DNA from: Rhodobacteraceae bacterium Alg231-04
GTDB taxonomy: Bacteria; Pseudomonadota; Alphaproteobacteria; Rhodobacterales; Rhodobacteraceae
Assembly (NCBI GenBank): GCA_900143635.1
Contig: FREY01000006.1
Location: forward strand, 162,726-226,725
Length of the DNA: 64,000 nucleotides
Direction of reading: 5' to 3'
A program made the translations under genes and the position numbers. The notes under the pieces were generated by a model. It was not told where the DNA came from. It did not search any database and was given only the letters and a program-made list of their open reading frames with translations. Below, piece after piece: positions 1 to 8,825 of the stretch (its first letter is position 1; the number at the start of each line of letters is the position of its first letter).

Positions 1-1
1 G

Positions 2-1576
2 CGGATCACGCCACAGGATGCGCGGTTTCTGTCTATCCTGCCAGAGGCCTCGGATGTGTACCGTTTCCGGCTACTCACCTCTGATGGTGAAGTCTTCTGG
101 TCAACCAGACCCGAGGAAATCGGCGATTACGAAACAGATGTCAGTTTTGACACGGTCGTTGCGCGCGGCAATATCCACTACCGGCACGACAGCCTTCCAA
201 TGAGCGAAATCGACGGGCTGCGCCTGCATGTTGGCGACACAGGATCAATCGGCACACGCGAGGTCGCCAAGGTCTATATGCCGCTGATGCACAACGGGCA
301 TTTTGACGGGGCGATAGATTTCTACACCGACATCACCGATCTGCGCGCGACCTTCATCAACCGCGCCCGGCTATCGCTGATTATCCTGACCACTATTGCG
401 ATGATCGCCATGATCATCGCGGTCTATGTGGTGTTCAAGACCAACCGGTTCCACATGAACCAGCTGAACCAGCGCAACACCAAAGAACGCGAGATTCTGG
501 ACCGCCAGCTGCGCCTTGCCCGCGAGGTGCAGCTATTGGGTGAGCTCAATGAATGGCTGCAATCCAGCCGGTCCCTGGAAGAACTGTTCGAGATGGTCGC
601 CCGCTTCATGACCCATATTCTGCCCGATGCAGAGGGCAGCGTTTATGTCTACTCCAATTCCCGCGATGTGCTGGACGGCTGCGCCAGCTGGAACGGTGGC
701 AGCCATAAGGAACATATCCACCCCGAGGAATGCTGGGGCCTGCGCCGTGGCCGCACCTATGAGTTCGGATCGTCGGAAATTGATTTTGTCTGCGAACACG
801 CTGAACCGCACGATGGCCGGGATTATTTCTGCTTCCCAATCCTTGCCCATGGGGAAACTGTCGGGCTGATGCATCTGCGCACTGCCACCGAAGACAGCAC
901 TGCCTTTCGTGAAAGCAAAAAACTGGCGCAGATGTGCGCCGAACAGATCTCCATGGCGATCGCAAATGTGCGAATGCGCGACCAGCTGCACGATCAATCG
1001 GTGCGCGACCCGCTCACCGGGTTGTTCAACCGCCGCCACATGACCGAAACACTGCGCAAATCCATCAATACCAGTCAGAACAATGGCGCACCGCTCAGTC
1101 TGATCGCCGTGGATGTGGATCACTTCAAGAAATTCAATGACAACCACGGCCACGATGCCGGCGACATGGTTCTGCGCGCTGTCGGGGCAGTGCTGGAACA
1201 GGCCTGCGACGGTGATCAGGTGGCATGCCGCATGGGGGGTGAGGAATTCACCCTATTGCTGCCCGCAACCAGCCAGGACGACGTGATGACCAAGGCGGAA
1301 CACCTGCGTCAGGCTGTCGAAGCGATCACCGTGCGATACGGTGAAAAAGCCCTGCCCCGGATCACCATCTCTCTTGGCGTGGCCCATTACCCGGCGCATG
1401 GAACCATGCCACAGGATCTGATGCGCGCCTCGGACGAAGCGCTGTATGACGCCAAGGGCAAGGGTCGGAATCAGGTCTGTCTTGCGGCAGGTGCCGACCC
1501 GGAACCGCGCGATCCCAGCCTCAACGCCGAGCATTTTGGCCCGCAAAAGTCGGAAACGAACTTCGCGGCTGAATAA
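2..1576 (+). CDS. Diguanylate cyclase with GAF domain (5' end outside window)
   Basis: The protein probably makes cyclic di-GMP from two GTP at the inner membrane. The frame is open from base 2, so the true start lies upstream. Visible parts in order: a periplasmic sensor segment, one transmembrane helix (about residues 123-145 of the visible part) preceded by Arg, a short coiled coil with KEREILDRQLR, a GAF-like region (about 185-325) and a C-terminal GGDEF domain. The active-site motif is GGEEF at bases 1235-1249. Residues nine to six before it, where an inhibitory RxxD site would lie, read DGDQ, so product inhibition at that site is unlikely. The signal sensed is unknown. No EAL domain follows. 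Confidence 0.9.
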   Translation, partial: RITPQDARFLSILPEASDVYRFRLLTSDGEVFWSTRPEEIGDYETDVSFDTVVARGNIHYRHDSLPMSEIDGLRLHVGDTGSIGTREVAKVYMPLMHNGHFDGAIDFYTDITDLRATFINRARLSLIILTTIAMIAMIIAVYVVFKTNRFHMNQLNQRNTKEREILDRQLRLAREVQLLGELNEWLQSSRSLEELFEMVARFMTHILPDAEGSVYVYSNSRDVLDGCASWNGGSHKEHIHPEECWGLRRGRTYEFGSSEIDFVCEHAEPHDGRDYFCFPILAHGETVGLMHLRTATEDSTAFRESKKLAQMCAEQISMAIANVRMRDQLHDQSVRDPLTGLFNRRHMTETLRKSINTSQNNGAPLSLIAVDVDHFKKFNDNHGHDAGDMVLRAVGAVLEQACDGDQVACRMGGEEFTLLLPATSQDDVMTKAEHLRQAVEAITVRYGEKALPRITISLGVAHYPAHGTMPQDLMRASDEALYDAKGKGRNQVCLAAGADPEPRDPSLNAEHFGPQKSETNFAAE

Positions 1577-1670
1577 AAAGGGGGAATTTCTGCCGCGATG
1601 CAGCAAAAAGTGCCTGTTTGCGCTAACAGAGGGGATTGCCAAATCACAATGACCGCTTATCAATGCGCGC

Positions 1671-2813
1671 ATGGATTTGCATCAGCACTATCCCGGACTT
1701 CAAGACCTCAAGCAGGGCGCCAAACGGCGCTTGCCGAAATTCGTCTGGGAGTATTTGGACAGCGGCACCGGAGCCGAGGCAGCCAAGGCGCGCAATCGAA
1801 CGGCGCTTGACCGGATAGGCTTTGAACCGTCGATCCTGCATGGCCCGATGGAGGTCGACCTTTCGACACGGTTGTTCGGGCAGCCCCGCCCGCTGCCCTT
1901 TGGCATTGCGCCTGTCGGCATGTCCGGGCTGGTCTGGCCGGATGCCGAAGGCCACCTGGCCCGTTCTGCGGCCGGTGCGGGCATTCCCTTTTGCCTCTCC
2001 ACCGTTGCCAGCCAATCCCCCGAGGATCTGGCGCCGCATATTGGCGACGATGCCTGGTTTCAGCTCTACCCGCCAAAGGACGAAAGCATCCGTAAGGATT
2101 TGCTGCAGCGGATCCGTGCGGCTGGCTTCAAAACTCTGGTGCTGACTGTCGATGTGCCGGTTGCTTCACGCCGGGAACGCCAAGTGCGTTCCGGCCTGAC
2201 TCAGCCGCCAAAGCTGACACCCCGGCTGCTGGCACAGGTCGCCCTGCGGCCCGCCTGGGCACTGGCCTCTGCCAAACGCGGTATGCCCCACATGCGCACA
2301 CTCGACAAATACATCAGCGGCGATCAGTCCGGCCTGCCGCCACATGCCCACATCGGATATCTTCTGCGCACCTCGCCCTCATGGGACTATGTGCAATGGC
2401 TGCGCGACAATTGGGAGGGGCCCTTTGTGATCAAGGGCGTTCTGCGCGCCGAGGATGCCCCCAAGCTGGAGAGCATCGGCGTCGATGCCCTGTGGATCTC
2501 GAACCACGCCGGGCGTCAGTTCGACGGCGCCCCAGCCTCTATTGAGGCACTGCCCCGGATCAGGGCGGCCACCACATTGCCACTCATCTTTGACAGCGGC
2601 ATCGAAGGCGGGCTGGATATCCTGCGCGCTTTTGCACTGGGGGCAGATTTTGCTATGCTTGGCCGCGCCTACCACTTCGCACTTGCAGCATTGGGTCCAA
2701 ACGGCCCGGATCACCTTACAGATATGATCAAACGCGACCTTGAGGCGAATATGGGGCAGCTTGGCGCGGCTGATCTTGCTGCACTGCCGCAACCCATGAT
2801 GCACCCGATATGA
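1671..2813 (+). CDS. FMN-dependent alpha-hydroxy-acid dehydrogenase (LldD/glycolate oxidase family)
   Basis: A 380-residue TIM-barrel flavoprotein that oxidises an L-2-hydroxy acid such as L-lactate to the 2-oxo acid. Family motifs are visible: the N-terminal segment ARRRLPKFVWEY-like at 20-32, the FMN-binding FGIAPVGMSGL, the active-site histidine in SNHAGRQFDGAP (family form SNHGGRQLD, so Ala replaces one Gly) and the C-terminal FDSGIEGGLDILRA. Length is normal. The ATG at 1671 gives the expected N-terminus but has no strong ribosome site. It reads in the same direction as, but is probably separate from, the pyruvate carboxylase gene 147 bases downstream. The exact substrate (L-lactate, mandelate or glycolate) cannot be told. 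Confidence 0.88.
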   Translation: MDLHQHYPGLQDLKQGAKRRLPKFVWEYLDSGTGAEAAKARNRTALDRIGFEPSILHGPMEVDLSTRLFGQPRPLPFGIAPVGMSGLVWPDAEGHLARSAAGAGIPFCLSTVASQSPEDLAPHIGDDAWFQLYPPKDESIRKDLLQRIRAAGFKTLVLTVDVPVASRRERQVRSGLTQPPKLTPRLLAQVALRPAWALASAKRGMPHMRTLDKYISGDQSGLPPHAHIGYLLRTSPSWDYVQWLRDNWEGPFVIKGVLRAEDAPKLESIGVDALWISNHAGRQFDGAPASIEALPRIRAATTLPLIFDSGIEGGLDILRAFALGADFAMLGRAYHFALAALGPNGPDHLTDMIKRDLEANMGQLGAADLAALPQPMMHPI

Positions 2814-2959
2814 CAAGAATTCCCCCTTAAGGGGAAGTTAACGCAACCAAAGGCCGCATGAGAGCGCAATCATGCCGGTTCTACCAAGATATACGGATAT
2901 ACCTTGGTCTATTTTGTAACTAACCAAGACGCCAGAAACGCACCAGCCATGGGGAAGAC

Positions 2960-5900
2960 ATGACTGACTTTAAAAAAATCCTGATCGCCAACCGGGGTGA
3001 AATCGCCATCCGCGTTATGCGAGCCGCCAACGAGATGGGCAAGCGCACGGTCGCTGTCTACGCTGAAGAGGACAAGCTGGGCCTGCACCGTTTCAAAGCG
3101 GATGAAGCCTACCGGATCGGCGAAGGCATGGGGCCGGTGGCGGCCTATCTCTCCATCGAGGAAATGATCCGCGTCGCCAAGGAAAGCGGCGCAGATGCGA
3201 TCCATCCCGGCTATGGGCTTCTGTCCGAAAACCCGGACTTCGTGGATGCCTGTTCGCGCAATGGCATCACCTTCATTGGCCCCAAAGCTGAAACCATGCG
3301 TGCCCTTGGTGACAAGGCATCGGCGCGGCGCGTTGCGGTTGAGGCTGGCGTGCCGGTCATTCCCGCGACCGAGGTTTTGGGCGATGACATCAAGGCTATC
3401 CGCAAGGAAGCGGCTGAAGTCGGCTACCCGCTGATGCTGAAAGCCTCCTGGGGCGGCGGCGGACGCGGTATGCGGCCCATCCACGGCGAGGATGAGCTGG
3501 AAGAAAAGGTCAACGAGGGTCGCCGCGAAGCCGAAGCCGCCTTTGGCAACGGCGAGGGCTATCTGGAAAAGATGATCCTGCGCGCCCGTCACGTCGAGGT
3601 GCAGATCCTTGGCGACAAACACGGTGAGATCTACCACCTGTTCGAGCGTGACTGTTCGGTCCAGCGTCGCAACCAGAAAGTTGTGGAACGCGCCCCTGCC
3701 CCCTACCTCAGCGAGGAGCAGCGTGCCGAAATTTGTGAACTGGGCCGCAAGATCTGTGCCCATGTGAACTATGAGTGTGCCGGCACCGTCGAATTCCTGA
3801 TGGATATGGACGACGGCAAATTCTACTTCATCGAGGTGAACCCTCGTGTGCAGGTGGAACACACCGTCACCGAGGAAGTCACCGGCATCGACATCGTGCG
3901 CGCCCAGATCCTGATCGCCGAGGGCAAGCCAATTGCCGAGGCAACCGGCAAGGCCGCGCAGGATCAGATCGTGCTGACCGGCCACGCGCTGCAGACCCGC
4001 GTCACCACCGAAGATCCGCAGAACAACTTCATCCCCGACTATGGCCGTATCACCGCTTACCGGTCGGCCACAGGCATGGGCATCCGTCTGGATGGCGGCA
4101 CCGCTTATGCGGGCGGCGTGATCACACGTTACTATGACAGCCTGCTGACCAAGATCACCGCCAAGGCGCCGACGCCGGAAATGGCGATTGCCCGCATGGA
4201 CCGCGCGCTGCGCGAATTCCGCGTGCGCGGTGTGTCGACCAACATCGCCTTTGTGGAAAACCTGCTGAAGCACCCGACCTTCCTCAGCAATGAATACACC
4301 ACCAAGTTCATCGACGAGACACCGGAGCTGTTCCAGTTCGCCAAGCGCCGTGACCGCGGCACCAAGGTGCTGTCCTATATCGCCGACATCACGGTCAATG
4401 GTCACCCGGAAACCGAGGGTCGCGCCGAACCGGCTGCCGATCTGAAACTGCCGCGCGCACCAAAAGTTTCAGCCGACAATCAGCCCTACGGCACCCGCAA
4501 CCTGCTGGAGCAAAAAGGCCCGCAGGCGGTCGCCGACTGGATGAAGGCGCAGCGCCAGCTTTTGCTGACCGACACCACCATGCGCGATGGCCACCAGTCC
4601 CTGCTGGCGACCCGGATGCGGTCGATCGACATGATCAAGGTGGCGCCGGCCTATGCGCAGAACCTCAGCCAGCTGTTCTCGGTTGAATGCTGGGGCGGTG
4701 CGACCTTTGATGTGGCCTACCGCTTCCTGCAGGAATGCCCCTGGCAACGCCTGCGTGACCTGCGCGAAGCCATGCCCAACGTGATGACGCAGATGCTGCT
4801 GCGCGCCTCAAACGGGGTTGGCTACACCAACTACCCCGACAATGTGGTGCAGGAATTTGTGCGTCAGGCGGCCGATACCGGCGTTGATGTCTTCCGCGTC
4901 TTTGACAGCCTCAACTGGGTTGAAAACATGCGCGTCGCCATGGACGCAGTGGTCGAGGCAGACAAGGTCTGCGAAGGCACCATCTGCTACACCGGTGACA
5001 TCCTCGACCCTGACCGCGCCAAGTATAACCTGAAATACTATGTCGGCATGGCCAAGGAGCTGGAGGCCGCAGGCGCCCATGTTCTGGGTCTGAAAGACAT
5101 GGCCGGGTTGCTGAAACCCGCCTCGGCCCGCGCGCTTGTGAAGGCTCTGAAAGAAGAGGTCGGCCTGCCAGTCCACTTCCACACCCATGACACATCGGGC
5201 ATCGCAGGCGCCACCATTCTGGCGGCGGCGGATGCCGGCGTTGATGCCGTGGACGCGGCCATGGATGCGTTTTCGGGCGGCACCTCGCAGCCCTGCCTTG
5301 GCTCCATTGTCGAGGCCCTGCGCAACACCGATCGCGACACCGGCTTGGACATCAAGAAGATCCGCGAAATCTCGGAATACTGGGAGCAGGTCCGCGCACA
5401 GTATGTGGCTTTCGAGTCCGGCCTTCAGGCACCCGCCTCCGAGGTCTACTTGCACGAGATGCCCGGCGGTCAGTTCACCAACCTGAAAGCCCAGGCCCGT
5501 AGCCTCGGTCTGGAAGAGAAATGGCACGAGGTCGCCCAGACCTATGCGGATGTGAACCGCATGTTCGGCGACATTGTGAAGGTCACGCCCTCCTCCAAGG
5601 TGGTTGGCGACATGGCGCTGATGATGGTCAGCCAGGGCCTCACCCGTGCCGAGGTCGAAGACCCGAAAACTGATGTGGCCTTCCCGGACTCTGTTGTGGA
5701 CATGATGCGCGGCAACCTCGGCCAGCCTCCCGGCGGTTTCCCGGACGGCATCGTTTCCAAGGTGTTGAAAGGCGACGCCCCCAATCTGGACCGTCCCGGC
5801 AAGCACTTGGATCCGGTGGATCTGGAGGCCACCCGCAGCGAGCTGTCCAAGGAGCTCAACGGCTTCAAAGTCGATGACGAGGATCTGAACGGCTACCTGA

Positions 5901-6403
5901 TGTATCCCAAGGTCTTCCTCGACTATATGGGCCGCCATCGCCAGTACGGGCCCGTGCGCACCCTGCCGACCAAGACCTTCTTCTACGGCATGGAACCGGG
6001 CGAGGAGATCACGGCGGAGATCGACCCTGGCAAGACGTTGGAAATCCGCCTGCAGGCCATCGGTGAGACGGACGAGAAGGGCGAGGTGAAGGTCTTCTTC
6101 GAACTGAACGGCCAGCCGCGCGTGATCCGCGTGCCGAACCGTCTGGTCAAAGCGTCGACTGAAAGCCGCCCGAAAGCGGAACTGGGCAATGACAACCACA
6201 TCGGCGCGCCGATGCCCGGTGTTGTTGCCACGGTTGCCGTCACCGCGGGCCAGCAGGTTCACGAAGGTGATCTGCTCCTGACCATCGAAGCGATGAAGAT
6301 GGAAACCGGCATCCACGCCGAGCGCGACGCGACAGTCAATGCCGTCCACGTCCAGCCCGGCACCCAGATCGACGCCAAGGATCTGCTGGTCGAACTGGAA
6401 TAA
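2960..6403 (+). CDS. pyc: Pyruvate carboxylase
   Basis: Biotin enzyme that carboxylates pyruvate to oxaloacetate to refill the TCA cycle. At 1147 residues it has the full single-chain architecture: an N-terminal biotin carboxylase domain (about 1-455) with the Gly-rich ATP loop SWGGGGRGMR and the EVNPRVQVEHTVTEE signature, a carboxyltransferase TIM barrel starting near 535 (DTTMRDGHQSL) with FHTHDTSG metal-binding histidines, and a C-terminal biotinyl domain whose lysine lies in EAMKMET (about residue 1111). The start codon follows a short AT-rich promoter region, with GGGGAAG about 8 bases before the ATG. A strong terminator follows at once. Its biotin demand fits the complete biotin operon further along. 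Confidence 0.98.
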   Translation: MTDFKKILIANRGEIAIRVMRAANEMGKRTVAVYAEEDKLGLHRFKADEAYRIGEGMGPVAAYLSIEEMIRVAKESGADAIHPGYGLLSENPDFVDACSRNGITFIGPKAETMRALGDKASARRVAVEAGVPVIPATEVLGDDIKAIRKEAAEVGYPLMLKASWGGGGRGMRPIHGEDELEEKVNEGRREAEAAFGNGEGYLEKMILRARHVEVQILGDKHGEIYHLFERDCSVQRRNQKVVERAPAPYLSEEQRAEICELGRKICAHVNYECAGTVEFLMDMDDGKFYFIEVNPRVQVEHTVTEEVTGIDIVRAQILIAEGKPIAEATGKAAQDQIVLTGHALQTRVTTEDPQNNFIPDYGRITAYRSATGMGIRLDGGTAYAGGVITRYYDSLLTKITAKAPTPEMAIARMDRALREFRVRGVSTNIAFVENLLKHPTFLSNEYTTKFIDETPELFQFAKRRDRGTKVLSYIADITVNGHPETEGRAEPAADLKLPRAPKVSADNQPYGTRNLLEQKGPQAVADWMKAQRQLLLTDTTMRDGHQSLLATRMRSIDMIKVAPAYAQNLSQLFSVECWGGATFDVAYRFLQECPWQRLRDLREAMPNVMTQMLLRASNGVGYTNYPDNVVQEFVRQAADTGVDVFRVFDSLNWVENMRVAMDAVVEADKVCEGTICYTGDILDPDRAKYNLKYYVGMAKELEAAGAHVLGLKDMAGLLKPASARALVKALKEEVGLPVHFHTHDTSGIAGATILAAADAGVDAVDAAMDAFSGGTSQPCLGSIVEALRNTDRDTGLDIKKIREISEYWEQVRAQYVAFESGLQAPASEVYLHEMPGGQFTNLKAQARSLGLEEKWHEVAQTYADVNRMFGDIVKVTPSSKVVGDMALMMVSQGLTRAEVEDPKTDVAFPDSVVDMMRGNLGQPPGGFPDGIVSKVLKGDAPNLDRPGKHLDPVDLEATRSELSKELNGFKVDDEDLNGYLMYPKVFLDYMGRHRQYGPVRTLPTKTFFYGMEPGEEITAEIDPGKTLEIRLQAIGETDEKGEVKVFFELNGQPRVIRVPNRLVKASTESRPKAELGNDNHIGAPMPGVVATVAVTAGQQVHEGDLLLTIEAMKMETGIHAERDATVNAVHVQPGTQIDAKDLLVELE

Positions 6404-6412
6404 GCCAAATAA

Positions 6413-6448
6413 AAACCGGGCCGCCAGCTCTCTTTGGCGGCCCGGTTT
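6413..6448 (+). terminator. Rho-independent terminator of pyc
   Basis: A perfect 14-bp stem (6413-6426 with 6435-6448, arm AAACCGGGCCGCCA) encloses an 8-base loop and starts 9 bases after the pyc stop. The arms begin with AAA and end in TTT, so it can act from either strand. Confidence 0.9.
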
Positions 6449-6479
6449 CCTTTACTGGCCCATTTTTTGGCCCTTTGCT

Positions 6480-6501
6480 TTCATCTTTTCCCAAATACTC
6501 C
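6480..6501. repeat. 22-base intergenic repeat, copy 1
   Basis: The sequence TTCATCTTTTCCCAAATACT followed by CC occurs here and again, identically, at 18728-18749. Both copies lie in intergenic DNA just downstream of genes, in the same orientation, and are followed by GC-rich hairpins (here GGTGCC-TGAAA-GGCACC at about 6513-6529). No function is known to me. Confidence 0.75.
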
Positions 6502-6563
6502 CGCCGGAGGCCGGTGCCTGAAAGGCACCCTAAATTTGGGTATGTGCCTGAAAGACAAGCTTT

Positions 6564-7463
6564 TTAACGGCGACGTCGTTTGGCAAAACTGCGGTCCGCC
6601 TCTCCTTTCAGACAGCGCGGGATGACCGGAAACTCCTCAGTCAGGAAATAGGCGTAGGTGCCCTGCGGATAGTCCGTCGTCACCACTTTGGCGCCGTTGC
6701 ATTCATCCAGCGAACCCGACCCGGCAACATAGCGATAGTCCTGCACAAAAGCCCCATCATGTCGCCCTGAGGGCTGCGACCCACCCGGTCGATTGCCGCT
6801 CTTCAGTTTATAGGACGAGGTCATTTCGACCACTTTGCCACCCAGGTTGGCCGTCAGCGCGTAGACCGGAAAACCATCGGCCGCATAGCCGATCAGCGGC
6901 GATTCCGCCTTGGACGACCAGCACAACTGCTGCATCAGCCCCCAGGGCAGCCCGTGGTAATGGTAGGCACCGGATGGTTGCACATGGGCGTGGTTCTGAT
7001 CCAACCCCAGACGCACCGCGCCGCCCAGTGCTTCGTATTGCCAGCCGGAACTGCGATCGCCTTTCCAGAATTCTGCGGCACCCGGATCAAAAGGCACCCC
7101 GTTCAGCCCGACCCCAAACAGTCCCGCCAGCCCCAAGGCGCGCGCCATATCAGCCACCTGATCCTGATCAGCCTCGAACCGGTAACGCTGCGCTGAGATT
7201 TTGTGCGGGTTGCCGCGATTGGGGAACTGGCCCACCGCATGGGTGGGAATACCATTGGCGCGGATCTTCACCGCGTCACCGCTGTCGCTCACCGCGACCT
7301 CGCCGCCTTTGACACTGCGGTTGGCGGGAACCAGACGCAGCTCTTTTGCCTCTGTCGCCGTATGCGCACGCATCTGGCGCCGCTCCTGCGCGTCGCCCTG
7401 CGCCACCAGCGCCAGCGATATGGACGCCACCAGCGCCAGCAGCTTTATTGTATCGGACTTCAT
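6564..7463 (-). CDS. YHYH domain secreted protein
   Basis: A 299-residue exported protein named for its YHYH motif, seen here as SGAYHYHGLPWG. The chosen ATG at 7463 starts a clear signal peptide (Lys-Ser then a hydrophobic run ending in ALVAQGDAQ); a longer frame to 7577 would run through a non-coding-like, Arg-rich stretch. The body carries the family features: a DQDHxHVQP-like histidine-rich segment, the YHYH motif, GYAADGFPVYAL and a C-terminal DECNGA motif. The basic tail is Arg-rich. Biochemical function of the family is unknown. It is transcribed away from the tRNA-Gly array and converges with pyc. Confidence 0.85.
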   Translation of the reverse strand: MKSDTIKLLALVASISLALVAQGDAQERRQMRAHTATEAKELRLVPANRSVKGGEVAVSDSGDAVKIRANGIPTHAVGQFPNRGNPHKISAQRYRFEADQDQVADMARALGLAGLFGVGLNGVPFDPGAAEFWKGDRSSGWQYEALGGAVRLGLDQNHAHVQPSGAYHYHGLPWGLMQQLCWSSKAESPLIGYAADGFPVYALTANLGGKVVEMTSSYKLKSGNRPGGSQPSGRHDGAFVQDYRYVAGSGSLDECNGAKVVTTDYPQGTYAYFLTEEFPVIPRCLKGEADRSFAKRRRR

Positions 7464-7567
7464 GCGCCTGCCTCTCCTGTTGCAGCCTCCTGTACTCTGG
7501 TACGGCGCGCGCCCCACCTTCCGTCGCGGCCAGCATAATCTTTTTTTCCGAACGCAGGCTTTTTCCC

Positions 7568-7596
7568 TTGCAGCCATCCCCGCGACACCCTAAATC
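7568..7596 (+). promoter_or_regulatory. Promoter of tRNA-Gly copy 1
   Basis: TTGCAG at 7568-7573, a 17-base spacer and TAAATC at 7591-7596, ending 18 bases before the mature tRNA. The same layout (TTGC[A/G]G-N17-TA[T/A]) precedes the other two copies, which supports all three. Confidence 0.65.
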
Positions 7597-7599
7597 GCC

Positions 7600-7697
7600 C
7601 CTCACCGGAACGGCGCGGGCGTAGCTCAGGGGTAGAGCATAACCTTGCCAAGGTTAGGGTCGGGCGTTCGAATCGCCTCGCCCGCTCCATTCCAGGT
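7600..7697. repeat. 98-bp perfect direct repeat, left copy
   Basis: Bases 7600-7697 and 9833-9930 are identical. The repeat covers the complete tRNA-Gly gene, 15 bases before it and 8 bases after it. The third tRNA-Gly copy (10067) matches only over the tRNA itself. The two copies bracket the methyltransferase/endonuclease pair. Confidence 0.92.
7615..7689 (+). tRNA. tRNA-Gly(GCC), copy 1
   Basis: A 75-nt gene with encoded CCA. The acceptor stem GCGGGCG pairs with CGCCCGC, the anticodon arm AACCT-TGCCAAG-GTT gives anticodon GCC, and the T-loop is TTCGAAT. The primary sequence is identical to the copies at 9848 and 10067. Confidence 0.97.
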
Positions 7698-7706
7698 ACA
7701 CTGAAC

Positions 7707-7729
7707 AGGTCGCCTTAGGGCGACCTTTC
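7707..7729 (+). terminator. Terminator of tRNA-Gly copy 1
   Basis: Stem AGGTCGCC (7707-7714) with GGCGACCT (7719-7726), a 4-base loop and a short TT tail, 17 bases after the tRNA. It resembles the terminator after copy 2, but lies outside the identical repeat. Confidence 0.75.
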
Positions 7730-7823
7730 GTGTTTCTGGAAGACCGGCTACTGTGCCCCTTGCGTGGAATCGCCATTCCGCCTTAGAACAGAGCAAGAAC
7801 AATACGAAGGCGGACAGAGCAGA

Positions 7824-8783
7824 ATGCTGACATCGGTAGAACTTTGCGCGGGCGCGGGCGGCCAGGCCCTTGGGCTGGAAAAGGCAGGCTTTGGCCATAA
7901 CGCGCTGGTAGAGATCGACAAACACTGCTGTGCCACCCTGCGCCACAACCGGCCTGAATGGAACGTGCTGGAAGAGGACGTGCGCAAGTTCAAAGAACGT
8001 TCCGGCGATTTTGCCGGCATCGACCTGCTGGCCGGCGGGCTGCCCTGCCCGCCCTTTTCGGTGGCAGGAAAGCAGCTGGGCGAAAAAGACGAACGCAACC
8101 TGTTTGATGATGCGCTGGGGATCGTCGACGCCACCCGCCCCAAGGCGGTGATGATCGAAAACGTGCGCGGCTTTCTGGATGCGGTCTTTTCCGATTACCG
8201 TGAAAAGCTGAAAACCCAGCTGTCCAAACTGGGCTATGAAACGGACTGGCGGCTGCTGAACGCGTCTGATTACGGCGTGCCGCAGCTGCGCCCCCGCGTG
8301 GTGATTGTTGCCCTGCGCAAAGAATTCACCGGTCAATTCGCCTGGCCCGAAGCACTGCCGCACAATCCGCCCACCGTGGGCGAGACGCTGATCGACCTGA
8401 TGAAGGCCAACGGCTGGCGCGGTGCCGAAGACTGGGCCGCCAAGGCAAATGAGATCGCCCCGACCATTGTGGGTGGATCGAAAAAACACGGCGGCCCCGA
8501 TCTGGGACCGACACGCGCACGGCGTGCATGGGCTTCGCTTGGCGTTGAGGGCCGCACCATTGCACCTGAAGCGCCCGAGCCCTTCCACAACGACATGCCG
8601 CGCCTCACCGTGCGGATGGTGGCGCGCATTCAGGGCTTCCCGGATGAGTGGCATTTCACTGGCGCCAAGACCAATGCCTACCGTCAGGTTGGCAATGCCT
8701 TCCCGCCGCCGGTAGCGCAGGCCGTTGCGACGCAGCTGAAAGCCGCGATCAGCAAGCCGAAACTACATGCGCTGCGGGCCTAA
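7824..8783 (+). CDS. DNA (cytosine-5) methyltransferase of a type II RM system
   Basis: A 319-residue C5-cytosine methylase, predicted to protect the host from the endonuclease encoded 42 bases downstream. Motif I reads ELCAGAGGQALGLEKAGF (residues 5-24), motif IV with the catalytic cysteine is GGLPCPPFSVAGKQLGEKDE (Cys about 75), motif VI is IENVRG, motif VIII is QLRPR, and motif X ends in QVGNAFPPP. The target-recognition part lies between VIII and X. The ATG at 7824 opens directly on motif I; the frame extends 20 codons further up but with an implausible N-terminus. The partner protein suggests GCCGGC as target, which is inference. Two GCCGGC sites lie inside this gene (8013, 8031). Confidence 0.95.
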   Translation: MLTSVELCAGAGGQALGLEKAGFGHNALVEIDKHCCATLRHNRPEWNVLEEDVRKFKERSGDFAGIDLLAGGLPCPPFSVAGKQLGEKDERNLFDDALGIVDATRPKAVMIENVRGFLDAVFSDYREKLKTQLSKLGYETDWRLLNASDYGVPQLRPRVVIVALRKEFTGQFAWPEALPHNPPTVGETLIDLMKANGWRGAEDWAAKANEIAPTIVGGSKKHGGPDLGPTRARRAWASLGVEGRTIAPEAPEPFHNDMPRLTVRMVARIQGFPDEWHFTGAKTNAYRQVGNAFPPPVAQAVATQLKAAISKPKLHALRA

Positions 8784-8825
8784 GCCGCCCGGTGCCGTCG
8801 GCCCGCAAAACAGCGTGGCACTGAG

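Noticed and set aside
4808..6349. Long minus-strand open frame (513 codons) opposite pyc
   Set aside because: It is the antisense of a highly conserved enzyme, rich in His and Val as expected for a shadow, and has no motif of its own.
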